Below, piece after piece: positions 1 to 11,400 of a stretch of DNA of 64,000 bases. The DNA is taken from assembly GCA_039619475.1 (NCBI GenBank), contig CM077116.1, forward strand, positions 254,983,440 through 255,047,439, given 5' to 3'. The notes beneath the pieces are model-generated. The model did no database searches, had not been told where the DNA came from, and worked only from the letters and a program-made list of their open reading frames with translations. This stretch comes from Icerya purchasi. Taxonomy: Eukaryota; Arthropoda; Insecta; Hemiptera; Monophlebidae. Position numbers and translations under genes: made by a program. Every line of letters starts with the position of its first letter. Position 1 is the stretch's first letter.

Positions 1-1063
1 CGAGTCGTTTTTAAAAAATCACGATGCATCAATACAGCGAGCTAAACAGTTTATTCGCGAGGCGGTAACGCTACCGGAATATTGTTGTCGCAAGTTAGTG
101 TGGTGGTCATCTTAACGTTATCGAAAATATCGATAAAGAGGCAATAATATCTTGTTTTGCAAGTCTTTGCGAAATCAGTTTCGTTAAATACACATTCGTG
201 TTCATGTAATTTATGCAAACTATATTAAGTTTATGAAGCGATACGGTTGTTTTAAAAGACAATTCACAAAATGTGAGAAAAGCGAATATTACAAACGTAT
301 CGCTTTCAAATTACCGAATATCGGTTTCGTTTGTATTGCGAATGTTTTAAAAAGATTAGCGAAAAATATTTTGAGAATTTACTTAATATTGCTGTTACTA
401 ATTCGACATTTGCATCGTTCCAAAAACGTAAGAAATTCATTTTTAAACACGTTTAAGATTATACAAGCGTGCGAGAAATAAAAAAAAAAAAAAAAAACTA
501 TTAAATTAACCGACCTGTACGACGTAGATTCTTTGTTTAAAGATTTTTTTTCGAAAAATACTTTAAAATTTAAGTGCTAAGTGCTTTTGATGATTCGCAA
601 AACGTAAGTTATTAAATGATGTGAAATAAATGTAACAAATAATCGTACAGCAAATATAGATGAATCGATTTCAGTGAATAATAGAGACATATTTTTCACA
701 AATACTTGAGTTCAGTGCGTGCGTGTCTAATGAACGTACTTAAAAACGTTTACTATCAAAGAAATGCCCGACAATTTATGTTACTTTTAATATTTTTAAA
801 CTAGTAAACTCCCGATTATTAAATTTTTTAATAGAACATCCCAGATTGAAATTAATTTTACCGAAAGGGGAAATTTTGACTGTGTAGATAATTCCCGAAA
901 CGCGTTTTATTCATTTACAAAATACTGAAAAATGTAAATAACTCTGCTTCGGTTAATATTATTCATCGACAATGTACGTACAGTATTCGTGACGTGGATG
1001 ATGTAAAATCGGACGCGAATGGAAATTTCTTTTTTTATGGTGTGCCGACTGAAATTTTCCAAG

Positions 1064-1066
<3 letters not shown>

Positions 1067-1094
<28 letters not shown>
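1067..1094. repeat. (AG)n microsatellite
   Basis: About 14 uninterrupted AG units, read directly. It creates artificial Arg-Glu or Ser-Leu repeats in overlapping frames, so those frames should not be taken as genes. Confidence 0.95.
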
Positions 1095-1578
1095 TCCGTA
1101 TGATAATTGTTGTGGTCGCGGTTAAGAAGAAACTGAACGCTAGTAAATATCGAACAGTCCGAACTGTTAAATCTTCTAGAGATATCATTTTAGATAATAA
1201 CTATTTAATTCGATAATTATACAAAACGTCCGAACTTAATTCGTAAAAATCTAAAACAAGAAAAAAACCTAACAACATATGATAAAAAGAAGTTATTAGA
1301 AGAAATTAAAAAATTAAAATTAGATAGTATCCAATTATGGCAAATAACGATCAATCATCAACAGGTGGAACGACGTATAAAATAATTCCGTCCATAAGAA
1401 CGAGGTTGGCAATGAAATATATTTCAAATGTAGCTTTCATTTTACGCAATATTTAACTGGGCATGGAAACTACTGCTCTTATTTAAAACGATTTAATACA
1501 ATAAAAGAGAAAAGTCTGGAAATTGAAATTCAAAATACAAATCTCTCAATGATCGAAAAATCCATCAAATACACACTA

Positions 1579-1603
1579 TGTGTGTGTGTGTGTGTGTGTG
1601 TGT
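1579..1603. repeat. (TG)n microsatellite
   Basis: About 12 uninterrupted TG units, read directly, in otherwise unremarkable AT-rich DNA. Confidence 0.95.
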
Positions 1604-1889
1604 CATATAGATGGATCAAAACACTTACAATAGCGGATCATGTACGTACTTGGATAATAAACCGTTCGCATTTCCGACTCAGTCGTCGATATTAAAATAT
1701 CAATTTTTCCTTGTCCGAAATCGATAAAACTTTTCGATTTTCCCTCTCTTCTATTCGGTAAATTCCAAATTACCCATCTACAGTATTATCTGATAAAACT
1801 GAAAAAATCTAATATTCGCATAGTGTTTTTATGAATCCGTTCCGAAAATATAAGATTAGGCGATTTACTAGAAAAACACTTAATAGCGC

Positions 1890-2130
1890 GATATGTGTCC
1901 CCTGCCAAAACACCAAATAATCAACAATGCGGCACATCTCGTTGGAGTACCTCAACATCAAAAACAAAAAAAAACAAAGTGCTCGCTGTCTGAGTCACGC
2001 TCTTCAAAAATCATCAGCCTGCTCCCATTTGTTTGTAATGTTTCTATCACTGTAAATCATTTCCTTATAAGCTGCCCGCAATGTAATTCTCATAGAGTAA
2101 TATTCTTGACCTGGACAGTAATAAGAAGTG
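1890..2130 (+). pseudogene. LINE ORF2 C-terminal remnant (RNase H tail and zinc knuckle)
   Basis: Translation contains INNAAHLVGV followed about 35 residues on by LLPFVCNVSITVNHFLISCP and then an NSHR motif. This spacing (Ala-rich end of RNase H, then Cys-x-x-x-x-x-x-H-x-x-x-x-C like knuckle with a trailing Arg) is what the 3' end of ORF2 looks like in RNase H-bearing non-LTR retrotransposons of the I/R1/LOA/jockey group. One expected Cys of the knuckle is not clear. The fragment is 5'-truncated, and a small-repeat copy follows it. Assignment is by motif resemblance only; it could be another knuckle-bearing remnant. Confidence 0.4.
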
Positions 2131-2189
2131 TATTCATTATGTTTCCAAAAACGAAAACCGCCACCGAACGCAAACGTGAATTGCGGACA

Positions 2190-2384
2190 AAGAATCAGTA
2201 AAATCGGCCTATATAAATATGATTTATGCGCGAACAAACATAGAAAAAAACAAAAAAAACATACGCGACGAACTTATAACCTCCTTCTTTTTTGGTAGTC
2301 GGTAAAAATTAAAATATAACAAACGTTACATAAAATTGGGATATTTTTTCTAATGGGGGCCAGCTTAAGAATTACGTTGTAATT

Positions 2385-2385
<1 letters not shown>
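2190..2385 (-). repeat. Helentron/DINE-like repeat, copy 1 (partial, long form)
   Basis: Read on the minus strand it starts at the shared terminus TTACAACGTAATTCTTA and runs through the conserved segments CCCAATTTTATGTAACG and TTTTTACCGACT, then into an internal module also present in the copy at 11.4 kb. The 3' hairpin end is missing. It abuts a (TA)n run and the next copy lies just beyond it in the same orientation. Confidence 0.75.

Positions 2386-2426
<41 letters not shown>
2386..2426. repeat. (TA)n microsatellite between two repeat copies
   Basis: An almost pure TA run of about 40 bp separating two same-orientation copies of the small repeat. Copies of this repeat elsewhere in the window are also bordered by TA runs, which suggests TA-rich target preference or microsatellite growth from the element ends. 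Confidence 0.95.
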
Positions 2427-2427
<1 letters not shown>

Positions 2428-2546
2428 CTCGGCCATTTTGACTCCTCTTGCTTTCACTTCTGCCCCTTTCTCTTCTATACTTTGTATAAAGTGATCAAAA
2501 TTTACAACGTAATTCCTCCTGGCTTCAACACGAAAAAAATAGCATG

Positions 2547-4331
2547 CAGTAAAACCTCGATTATCCGAGTTAATTAGGGCGAACGAAGATCGGATGTCGT
2601 AAAAAGTCGGATAATCGATTTTTTGTTATGTTTTTTTGAAAAAACGCAATAAATAAACTTCGTATTGCAAAAATTTTATAGAAATGACTGAACTAATGAA
2701 AAAAGTACGCAGAAAAGGTACAATTCAAAATAAAAAAATTAAATAACTTCGAATAAAAAGGAAAAAATATGTATTGCATAATAATTCTCCTTCGAAACAA
2801 AACTAACAGCGTAAATATACATTACATGTACCTAGCACCCTGTAATAACTAAGATTTAAAAATTTAAAAAAAAAAGGTCTTCTTCAAAACAAAATTAAAA
2901 ATAAAAAATCACTTCAACATGTGTAAAAATTAAAAAGAACAAATAAAAAATCAATAAAACCTAAAACTAAAAAAAAAAAAATTTTACGATTATGCGTTTG
3001 CTTTTCAACGATTTAGCTTTAGGATGTGACGGTGCGTTATCAATGAACAACAGAGCTTTCCGAGGAAAGTCACTTTCTTTTAAAAACTTTTCAAGACGTG
3101 GTACAAATTCGTCGAAAAACCAATCCCGGAAAAGGTTAGCGTCCATCCAAGCGTTTTTTTGATTCTTGTACACAACTGGTAATATTCGAAAATCGTAATT
3201 TTTCAAGGCACGAGGTTTCGCTGATTTTCCCATAACTAATAAGAGTAATTTGAGGGTTCCCGAAGCATTTGCGTAAGTTAGAATTCTAACACGTTCCTTA
3301 GACGTCTTCGCTCTAGGTACCTCACGATTAGCTTTTTCCGCCAAAGTTTTGGTTGGCAACATTTTAAAGTTTAAACCGGTCTCATCCGCATTGAAGATTT
3401 GGTCCATGCAATAACCCTCTTTTTGTAAATTAAGTAACGCAATTCTTCGGAGTATAACGTAGTTTCTACTTCGTCGGCCGACATTTTTTCACCATTTATG
3501 TTGAGTTTGCGGATACCATAAAATACCTTCCATCTATACAGCCAACCTTCACTAGCCTCGAAACCTTTACTCTCATCGGGAAATTTTTGAGCCAAAATTT
3601 CGGCTTTTTCTTTAATGATCGGACTTGATATCGGTAGTCCTCGGCTTCTTACCGAATAGACCCAAACGTACACAGCTTCATTAATTTTCGGCGTGTAAGT
3701 TAACTTCATAGATTTCCTATCGGCTGCATGTGATGCACTTTCAGTGTAAAACTTTTGAATTTTGGTTCTGTTTCTCATCCAATCGCCCACGCTATTACTT
3801 CAAACACCATACGAAATAACAACAACAGATTGTTTTTCTCTTTTATCGACTCTTTCGATTGCTTGCATTTCTTTTTTCGGTGGAAACCACGACTCGTTTA
3901 CGTTTGGTCTTATGTTATTCCGTTTTTTCTTCGAAATTTCTAAAACTCTAGGTTCCATTTTGCAAAAGACAAATACGCAAAAAATAATTTAACTTTGTAA
4001 ACTTGACACACATATTTAAGTAAAATTTCAACACACTTATACTGGAGTTACAGTAGCGAGAACATCGACAAAACAACAAATTCTCATATCCCACGCATTC
4101 GATTACTCGGGGTACCAAGGTCGTATGATACGCGTTATTTAGTTTTACTTAGTCATCACATGTCACACAGGTATACATGATCTCAACGCTATGCAAACAT
4201 TTATATTCTTTTGTTTATTTAGTGCAAAAATAAGGGAAAATCGGATAATTAAAAATTAACCGACTTTTAGACATCGGATAACCGACAGAAATCGGTTGCA
4301 ATTTTTTGCTCGGATAATCGAGGTTCTACTG
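2547..4331 (-). mobile_element. Tigger/pogo-family DNA transposon (decayed)
   Basis: About 1.79 kb bounded by terminal inverted repeats: left CAGTAAAACCTCGATTATCC, right (reverse complement) CAGTAGAACCTCGATTATCC. Sub-terminal repeats of a GTCGGATAATCG-like motif occur inside both ends. The CAGT start and an AT-rich TIR are typical of the pogo/Tigger branch of Tc1/mariner, which duplicates TA on insertion. The right flank is TA and the left flank TG, consistent with a TA duplication mutated on one side; the paralogous empty site has a single TA. The internal transposase (next entry) is on the minus strand and broken, so the copy is not autonomous. Confidence 0.9.
2985..3958 (-). pseudogene. 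Tigger-type transposase pseudogene (CENP-B/DDE)
   Basis: Likely start is the ATG at 3958. Near residues 35-70 lies the psq/CENP-B N-terminal helix-turn-helix (IERVDKRE ... SVGDWMRNRTKI), then a Tc5-type HTH (AVYVWVYSVRSRGLPIS ... ASEGWLYRWKVFYGI), then the DDE catalytic domain: first Asp in FNADETGLNF, second Asp in LLFIDNAPSHPKAKSL. The region with the third acidic residue, normally just downstream near an IQPMDQG-like motif, is missing; the frame ends in an A-rich tract. There is an in-frame TGA near 3793 (Arg expected) and one frameshift near 3430-3440, after SEELRY and before LQKEGYCMDQ. The family product binds TIRs and cuts and pastes the element; this copy cannot. Confidence 0.9.
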
Positions 4332-4533
4332 TAATCACATATCCTAACATTTAACTTTCATTATATAAAATTAGGACATTTTTTCGTTACATTTTTCGTT
4401 ATATCAAATTGTGACACTTTTTAAATAACAATCACAAAAATCCTATAAAATATAACAAACGATACATAAAATTGGGACACTTTTTTCTAATGGGGAGTAG
4501 CCTAAGAATTACGTTGTAATTAATGTATATATA

Positions 4534-7500
4534 TATATATTGTCGGTATCATATACAGTAATGCCATAAATTAAGTGCTAAATACATTTATCCACAAATT
4601 GAGTAACAAAGTATCAATTTCACTTCTAGCATGTACTATCGTGAAGCAACTATTCGCCATATTTAAAGCATTCTGATTTCAATAATTGTAACGACTAAAA
4701 ATGTATCCGAAAATTACGACACCTGATAACTATCGTACGTAATTTTAAAAGAAAAAACACACATTTGAACGTTATTCAGACAATTCGAAAATATCGTCAG
4801 ATTTTAAAATAATTTTTCGTAATCTTTATTTTAATCAAAATTCGCTTTTTTTTTCTTTTTTTCGGTATTTCGATAAACATTAATATACCATGGTAAACAG
4901 CGGCGACTTCCGCTCGGGGTTAAGATGGCAAAATTTCAGTTAAAATAGAAAATTATGAGTTTTATTTGCCATTATTTTTGCGAGTTTTTCAAATTTTTAA
5001 ACAAAACGTAATTAAAGATGATAACTAATTGTAAATTAAAAATTGCAACTTTTGATCAAGTAAAATTACTTTTATATTAATGATATAAATTTTAGTGTTA
5101 TTTTAATATTGATAATGCTACCGTAACGACCGATTGTTAAGTTTCAAGCTGTCAAATGATGAGGATTTTACGTGTAGTATGTTCGGTATTATAATTTTTT
5201 TTATATATAGTATCAAATTCAAAATAAAAATGTTCGAAATCATATTTTTCACATTATATTCCGGTAAATGCGTATATTTATGGATTACTTAAAACTTTTT
5301 TCAAGTACTACAATACTCGCTCACCGTCGAGAGGTAAATATTTTATTTTTCGCACTTTTCCCGCACTTTTCGAAAACCGCGAAAGTTTCTTTAAGGATTC
5401 AAAACATGCTTTTGTAAACTCCAAGTAACAAACTTTCCATCGATATATACGGCGGTAGGCCTGAAAAAAAATATAATAATTTTTTTAAGATCGCGGGCGC
5501 TCTAGAGACTCTGTAGCTCCATTTCGAAGGAAAGTTCCCCCTTTGTATACATGTTTGAAATATATTTTGGTTTTCAACTTCTATCGTCTAAAACTTACAA
5601 CGACTTGCGTTTTTTAATCGTTATGTTAAATTAATTGGTTATAGAAAATGTAAAATTTTTTAAAATAGCTGTTCGATTTTTGTTAAATCTCAAGATTAAA
5701 TCGGGTGATGATTTTTTTATAGGTTCTTTTAAATTTTACATTAAATACGCTCGATATGTACGGTTTTTTACGATTTTTCACGTGCGAATGCCAAAATTAT
5801 GCGTAGGTACATTTTCTGAAACGAAATTTTAATCGTGATTTACATGCGCAGTTTCACGGTTTTTAAGTTAAACAATTCTAGAGTTGCCGAATTCTGTTAT
5901 TTCATTTCTTTTTATAAGTTATTTCAGTTTTAACGTCTTCGTTTACCTTTCCCTATCCGGCGAATCCTTAGTAAATTTTACACTTCAGCACCGTGTTCTT
6001 GTTGACCATGCGGAAAAAAGTTTATATTTTCAGCTTCCAGTTCATCCGCTTATCAATTTACACATATAGTTACATATTATATAGAGAGTCAAACTTCTTC
6101 CGCGTTGCAGCGACATATCCAAGCTGAAATTAAATTCACGTTGTTTTACATTTATTCAGAACGCCCTTAAAAAAGGAATTTACGAGAATCAAAACGCTCA
6201 AGTTGAGAACTACAAAATGAAATGAAATAAAAATAGCCGGCACATTCAGACGACATTGTATATTCTTAACGTATCGGCTGTAAGAACTAGAAACGACAAG
6301 AAATAAAGAAAGCTGAATCAAAACAGTGAACTTCGTAACGCTCGAGACAAAACTATTTTCGATGAGTTGGGACGACGTCAGTAAAGTGATCGAGGAATAT
6401 TAAATGGCAAAAGTGTAATGATTAACCAGCTGCGCGCAGCGTATTCTCAAACCAAAACCAACAACAGCAGCTAAATTACCGGATACGTTGAAATTGAACT
6501 GAATGTGGGGAGCAAAACCAGAACTGAAACGCCTCAAAAGTGCAGCTGAGCGTCAGTTCTGCGGACAAAATTTATGAAACGCGATCTCCTTTGGGTGTGC
6601 AAAACAATTTGGAATGTTCGATAGAAACCCAACTGCCCACTAACAAGTTCATTATTTTGAGGAATTTGGCAACGACAGAAAGAGGTGACTAATTTTCAAA
6701 ATTAAGAAACACCGTCACATGACGCGCAGATTTGATTGCCGCAAAATCGCTAATTACCGGTAAAATAAATCGCAGCAGAAACAGCTGCTGTGGCTACCCA
6801 TCCAGCTGAACAGACTGAACGGAAGAACCTAATAGCCTACGACATTGTTACCTCAATTTTTGGATTATTTGAAAAAAATCACAAGGCCCTAAAATGAAAG
6901 TGAAGTCCTTATTAATTATAAAAAATTCGAACATCCTTAATTTTTTTAATAAACTATTGAAAAATAGATAATATAATTCTGATGTATCTAACGTATTCCT
7001 CAAATTTTTTTCGCGAAAACCTTCTACGGGGCCAAATCTAGAGCTAGGTGTCAATTTTCATAAAAACCAGCTTTACCGCGTTCCCAGATTTACAAGAATG
7101 AATAGAAGAATATAAACACGAAGGTCAAATTAAAGAAAAGTCTTTAAAGGAAGAAAAAATTGGTTTACGGTTTTCGTGTAGCGATTTCTATTTAACGGAA
7201 GTTAAAAATTTCTCTACAAAACATCAACTACGTACGTTAATTGCAATCGACTCTTTTATAAGAATTATAGAAGACTATTATCCGCACAGGTCCTAGGTAT
7301 GTCCATCCTTTCGAGTTTGAGATTTTTCCGGAATCATCGTACACTCACAACGTAATTATAATTGGTAAAATTAGACATTCGAAGCTTTTTTCGGATATAA
7401 CTAATTTACGTAAAATACTCATTTTTCTCGTAACGTTAAAGTAATTTTTATATGTGTGCGAATTATTTCGGTTTTTTTATAATGGTGCTGTAAAATAATG

Positions 7501-7780
7501 ACGTCTCACGAACCAGTTTCCCGCCAAAGGACAAAAGCTGGTCCGGAAGAAAAAAAAATTAAAACCCGGGGAGACTAATGTCTCTCTCACTGATTCGCAG
7601 TTGGTTTTCAAGAATTTCAATCACCATTGATTGAATATCCATATCGAATAAAACGTCATTAGCGGAATAAGTTTGTAAAAAGAAAAAAGAAAAATTAAAT
7701 ATCAGATCTTTTCTATTGTTAGTCTGTCTTTTCGTTATTTATCGTCGTTTTAATTGTGTAAGAAATTGAAACGAAACTAC
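4534..7780. other. Intergenic DNA, no gene recognised
   Basis: No protein-like frame was found. A (TA)n run at about 4527-4551 borders the small repeat. GC content rises at 6.1-6.85 kb, but frames there are short and interrupted on both strands and resemble no family I recognise. That patch may be old non-coding repeat or untranslated sequence. Confidence 0.5.
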
Positions 7781-7789
7781 ATTTCTTAA

Positions 7790-8150
7790 GACCGCCGCAA
7801 ATTGAACGCAGCCCACACATATCACACGAATAGCCCACGTCCACGTTTTTCGCAAGTACCGCATATTGAACCCAGCACACGTGCAGCTTACGATCACAGT
7901 TTTGTACATCAAGCATGTGAAACATAACAAATAAATCAAAATTTTTAACCACTAAAATGTTTAAATCAATTCACGTAACCTACGCACCATGAAAACTGCG
8001 TTCTTCGCACAGACGTTCCACGTGTGAACGTGGGCTGGCGTGGGATAAATTCAATATGCGAAGAACTCCATGTAAATACGTGTTTTATAGAATAAAATCC
8101 GCGTGGGCTATGAGTGTGTTGTTTGTGGGCCGGGTTCAATAGGCGACCGG
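7790..8150. repeat. Long imperfect inverted repeat (foldback-like)
   Basis: The left arm (7790-7895) contains ATTGAACGCAGCCCACA, ATAGCCCACGT and GCATATTGAACCCAGC in order. The reverse complement of the right arm (8020-8150) contains ATTGAACCCGGCCCACA, CATAGCCCACGC and GCATATTGAATTTATC in the same order, with a short insertion. The arms are about 105-130 bp and separated by about 125 bp of AT-rich spacer. The ATTGAACCC motif also recurs twice within each arm, so the arm itself looks like a degenerate tandem. No protein or target duplication is visible. A MITE or foldback transposon is the likeliest origin. Confidence 0.7.
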
Positions 8151-9077
8151 CTTTAATAAATTCACCATTTACGCTTTCTGGAAAGTAATTTTTTATTTCA
8201 CGCATTTATTATCGTTGATTTCCCGATCTCGAATGAAATAAAACTCATACGATTCTCGTCTACACCGCTTTTCGTTCATTCAGTTACACTCCGGAATGTG
8301 TACGTCCACCGCATTCCTCCCTTTTTTTAGTTTAAGAGTATAAAAAGACCAATTTAGATGACTCGGTCTAACAAAGACAAGAGTCATGACTTTCTGATAT
8401 ATTAAGAAATTCCGAAAAATTGTCCTCGGTTCTGTGAGAATTTTCTGCTTCGTCGCAGTCGTTTCGGAAAAAAACTTTTCAATTCGCTAAACTACACACA
8501 ACTAGCGTTCTCTAATAGTACGTATCAATAGATTTCTATTTCTCTTTACTCGTATCCATTTTGCTCATGGATGTTAATTTTTTTGAAAATATTTTTACAC
8601 AGCAACAAACAAATCGTCGAAATCGCTGAAACTACCTTTTTTAGTCGCAGGTATCATTTCTGTCTTTAAAACGCCAACAAGCATCGCCGACAAAATAATC
8701 GATTTCAAATGCTACTTTCTTATTTTCGTATTTAAATAAATGTTTGATAAATTAATTTTTAATACTGAATTCGGAAACAACGAAATAGATCTGTCTTTAT
8801 TTCGAGACGTTCGAAGATAAAACAATTTTCTAATAATTTCTAAACGTATAATCTGCATTCTAAAAATAAGTTACATTACTGCACGCATCTTCCAACGGTG
8901 CTGGAATTTCGGTTTTGAATAAAAAAAATAAGAAAAATCAGTTATAACTGTATTTCCGCACATTTTTAGCTTCATTTGACTTGGTTTAATTAAATAATCA
9001 ATATCAATTACTCAAAAATAAAAAAAAATACAGAGAAAATAAACATTTTAAGCAGGTATTTCAAAATTATCTTTTCC

Positions 9078-9079
<2 letters not shown>
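8151..9079. other. Intergenic DNA, no gene recognised
   Basis: AT-rich sequence with short interrupted frames only; nothing domain-like was seen on either strand. Confidence 0.5.
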
Positions 9080-9108
<29 letters not shown>

Positions 9109-9935
9109 CACGTCAGCGCTAAGGACGTTACTCAATCCAAAGGTATGCCAGCACTAATGATTATATAGGGAAAATATTAGAAATAGAACATATGAATGAA
9201 GCTAACAAAGGAATAACCAAGGAAGAAGGAAAAGAAAAGATGCCGTGAGCGTTGTAAGGCGTAGAGAGGCCTAAAAGACCGAAATACAGTATCCCGTGTT
9301 CTGAAGAAATGAAAGGATATTGAAGTAAAATGTGATTTGCATCACAAGTAAAGTTTGTTTCGGACGGATCAAACGGATAAAAAAGAGGAGACTGAGTAAT
9401 GAAGAAACGGAAGAGCGAAGCAGGAAGCAAGCTGTGATTTAATCGAAGTCTAATTATAGATGAGATAGTTGACTGCCTCATGTTAGGGAAATTAAGAAAC
9501 CACGGAAAAAGAGTAGGAAGAACGGGTTGTATGGATAAATAAAAGGAGCCGGATTAGAAAATGAAGAAGGGTAGAGATCAGACCAACAGTCGCGGTGGCA
9601 ACAAAAGGAAAGAGGAAGAAGACTTTGGGCTGGAAAAATGACTAATAAAGCGACCGTCTGAAGCAGCCAAACGTGCTAACAAGTCAACGAACTCGTTGAC
9701 CGAAATTCCACAATAGATCGATACGGACAGAGCGGGAATGCAATAGATGTGAAATTAAGGAACGTATGTGAAGCACGATAGGATCAGCGGATGGTTTAGG
9801 AAAGGGACTTTTTCGATCATCAGAGCTATTCGTAAAAAGAGGGACACCATTTGACATCTTTCTTAGAGGTGACTGTAACCTGAAAGAGGCACTTCGTGGT
9901 TGCTAATTTAATTTATCTACGAGACGTTCAATGTA
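9080..9935 (-). pseudogene. LINE 3' end with RNase H and poly(A) (family A, copy 1)
   Basis: On the minus strand the fragment reads from an RNase H domain (DDRKSPFPKPSADP, then VLHIRSLISHLL, then ISVNEFVDLLARLA, the last matching the conserved NE-x-AD end of RNase H) into a long C-terminal region with SSIIRLRLNHSLLP and CDANHILLQYP. It closes with a 26-nt poly(A) (the T run at 9080-9105 on the plus strand). The 5' part including reverse transcriptase is absent, as expected from 5' truncation during target-primed reverse transcription. Frameshifts break the RNase H part. The same tail occurs at 40.85 and 59.93 kb. RNase H after RT places it in the I/R1/LOA-like assemblage; the exact clade cannot be assigned. 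Confidence 0.8.
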
Positions 9936-10596
9936 GGTCCGATCAACAACCTGTTTCTACTATTCTTAACCACATAACTTTTCCCTACACATATAAATTT
10001 TCTCATCCATCGGCAGAGGGCATTAATACGAAGCGTGTTATTAATAATCGCTTTGCCTCTATCCGATAGGCAAGATTTTTTCGGTCGACCAATAACATTA
10101 TTTGCATTATTTTAACGTGTAAATAATTTCCTTTCTTTCATTTTTTTTTCCACGCTTTTCGAACCTTTAACCGAATAGTAAAAATCAGGTTAAATCTCAT
10201 TTGATAAAATTTAAAAAAAAAACCAACTGTATTTTATTTTCGCGTTACATTTATCATAAATTACGCCGATAACGTGATGAAATTTTTTTTTACTTTTTAG
10301 GGAATAGAAGAGGTCGCCGATTAATTAATACTCATCTGCTTGTTCTTGTTTATTTTCCTTTCGGTGAGCTGGATAAACATTAATTAATTTTGCGGTAAAT
10401 ATTATTATAATCATTATAGTAAGAGAAGGCAACCACTCTTGACAGAAAAAATAAAAAAGAAAATGAATTTCCATTAACACGTTAATGAGAATTTTTCCTT
10501 TACCGATAATAAATAATTTAGAGGTTAGTGGAAATGATGGAACCTAGAAAGTGTAAGAGGGGTTGCAAAATGTTCACAATTCAACGTTCAAAAAAC

Positions 10597-10641
<45 letters not shown>

Positions 10642-11400
10642 CAACAACAATAACAATAATAATAATAACAATAATAATGATAATAATGCAGTGTACTTTG
10701 CTATTGTGAAAAAGTTCGTATTTTATATAGTTGTAAAATTTGACCCTCTCCACTTAACATGAATTTTACATTTGCATTATAAAAGAAAATATAAGGAACA
10801 AAAAATGAAAATATATAAACTCAATATAAAAAATATTATTATAAAAAAAAATTAAATTTCGCCCCCGTGGAAAAAAAAATGTAATTTAAGTTTTCTCGCT
10901 TTTTTTGGAATACAAAATAAACGTGCAGTTATTTCCCTACGTCACTAGTGACAATTTTCCCCCTTAAAATTTTGAGCATTTAAAAAAATTTTGTACACTT
11001 TTAATGGGCCATATAAAGGAATCTTTATGTAAATTGCGGTCTGTTAAACCGATTTTTTTACTGAAAATATAACCGCATGTGTATTTCTTGGAAAACGGTT
11101 TTTAACTCCTTTTCACCCGTTAAACTTTTCAAAAAAACGTTCTTCTTGACGCCTTTAATACACAGGTAACGTTCATATGAAATTTCAATTATCTGTGTAA
11201 ATAGTTTTGGCTGTAGCGTGATTACCAGTTTTTTTATAATTAATTTTCTGACTTTTACCTCCCCGCCGCCCTAAAAAAAAAAAAATTTAATACATTTTTA
11301 CGTGATTTAAGTGCATTTAAACTCCATAAATCTAATAGCTACAGCGATATGTTAATAATTGTTGGGCTACTCAAATATTTCCGGATTTTTTCTTTTTTAT
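9936..11400. other. Intergenic DNA with (AAT)n microsatellite
   Basis: No gene-like frame. The (AAT)n/(AAC)n tract is listed separately. The 10.9-11.35 kb part is less repetitive, with several Py-rich and C-rich patches, but I recognise nothing in it. Confidence 0.5.
10598..10689. repeat. (AAT)n with interspersed AAC units
   Basis: About 90 bp of trinucleotide repeat, pure AAT first, then a compound AAC/AAT mix, ending in degenerate units. Read directly. Confidence 0.95.

Larger units (their letters stand above)
1..1889. other. Intergenic DNA without recognisable gene
   Basis: AT-rich, no reading frame that looks like a known protein. An 82-codon frame at 233-481 and frames over the GA repeat near 1070 have no domain-like content. 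The stretch holds an AG dinucleotide run (1067-1094) and a TG run (1579-1603). Nothing else is supported. Confidence 0.6.
2431..4533 (-). mobile_element. Helentron/DINE-like repeat, copy 2, split by a Tigger insertion
   Basis: The minus-strand repeat begins near 4533 with TTAATTACAACGTAATTC, is interrupted at 4331-2547 by the Tigger element, resumes at 2546 and ends near 2431 with the shared tail CAAAATGGCCGAG. Without the insertion it is about 320 bp. Compared with the copy at 20.67 kb, the interrupted site corresponds to the bases ACATAATCAC in the uninterrupted paralogue, giving an empty-site reference. The GC hairpin of the 3' end (GCCCC-TTGC-GGGGC in the 12-kb copy) is deleted here. Confidence 0.8.

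Noticed and set aside
907..1216. Two overlapping frames of 93 and 65 codons
   Set aside because: They exist only because an AG microsatellite reads through without stops on both strands; no domain-like sequence.
2004..2237. Minus-strand 77-codon frame and plus-strand ERKRELRTKNQ peptide
   Set aside because: They fall across a LINE tail and a non-coding repeat; similarity to Arg/Lys-rich transposon peptides is too weak to use.
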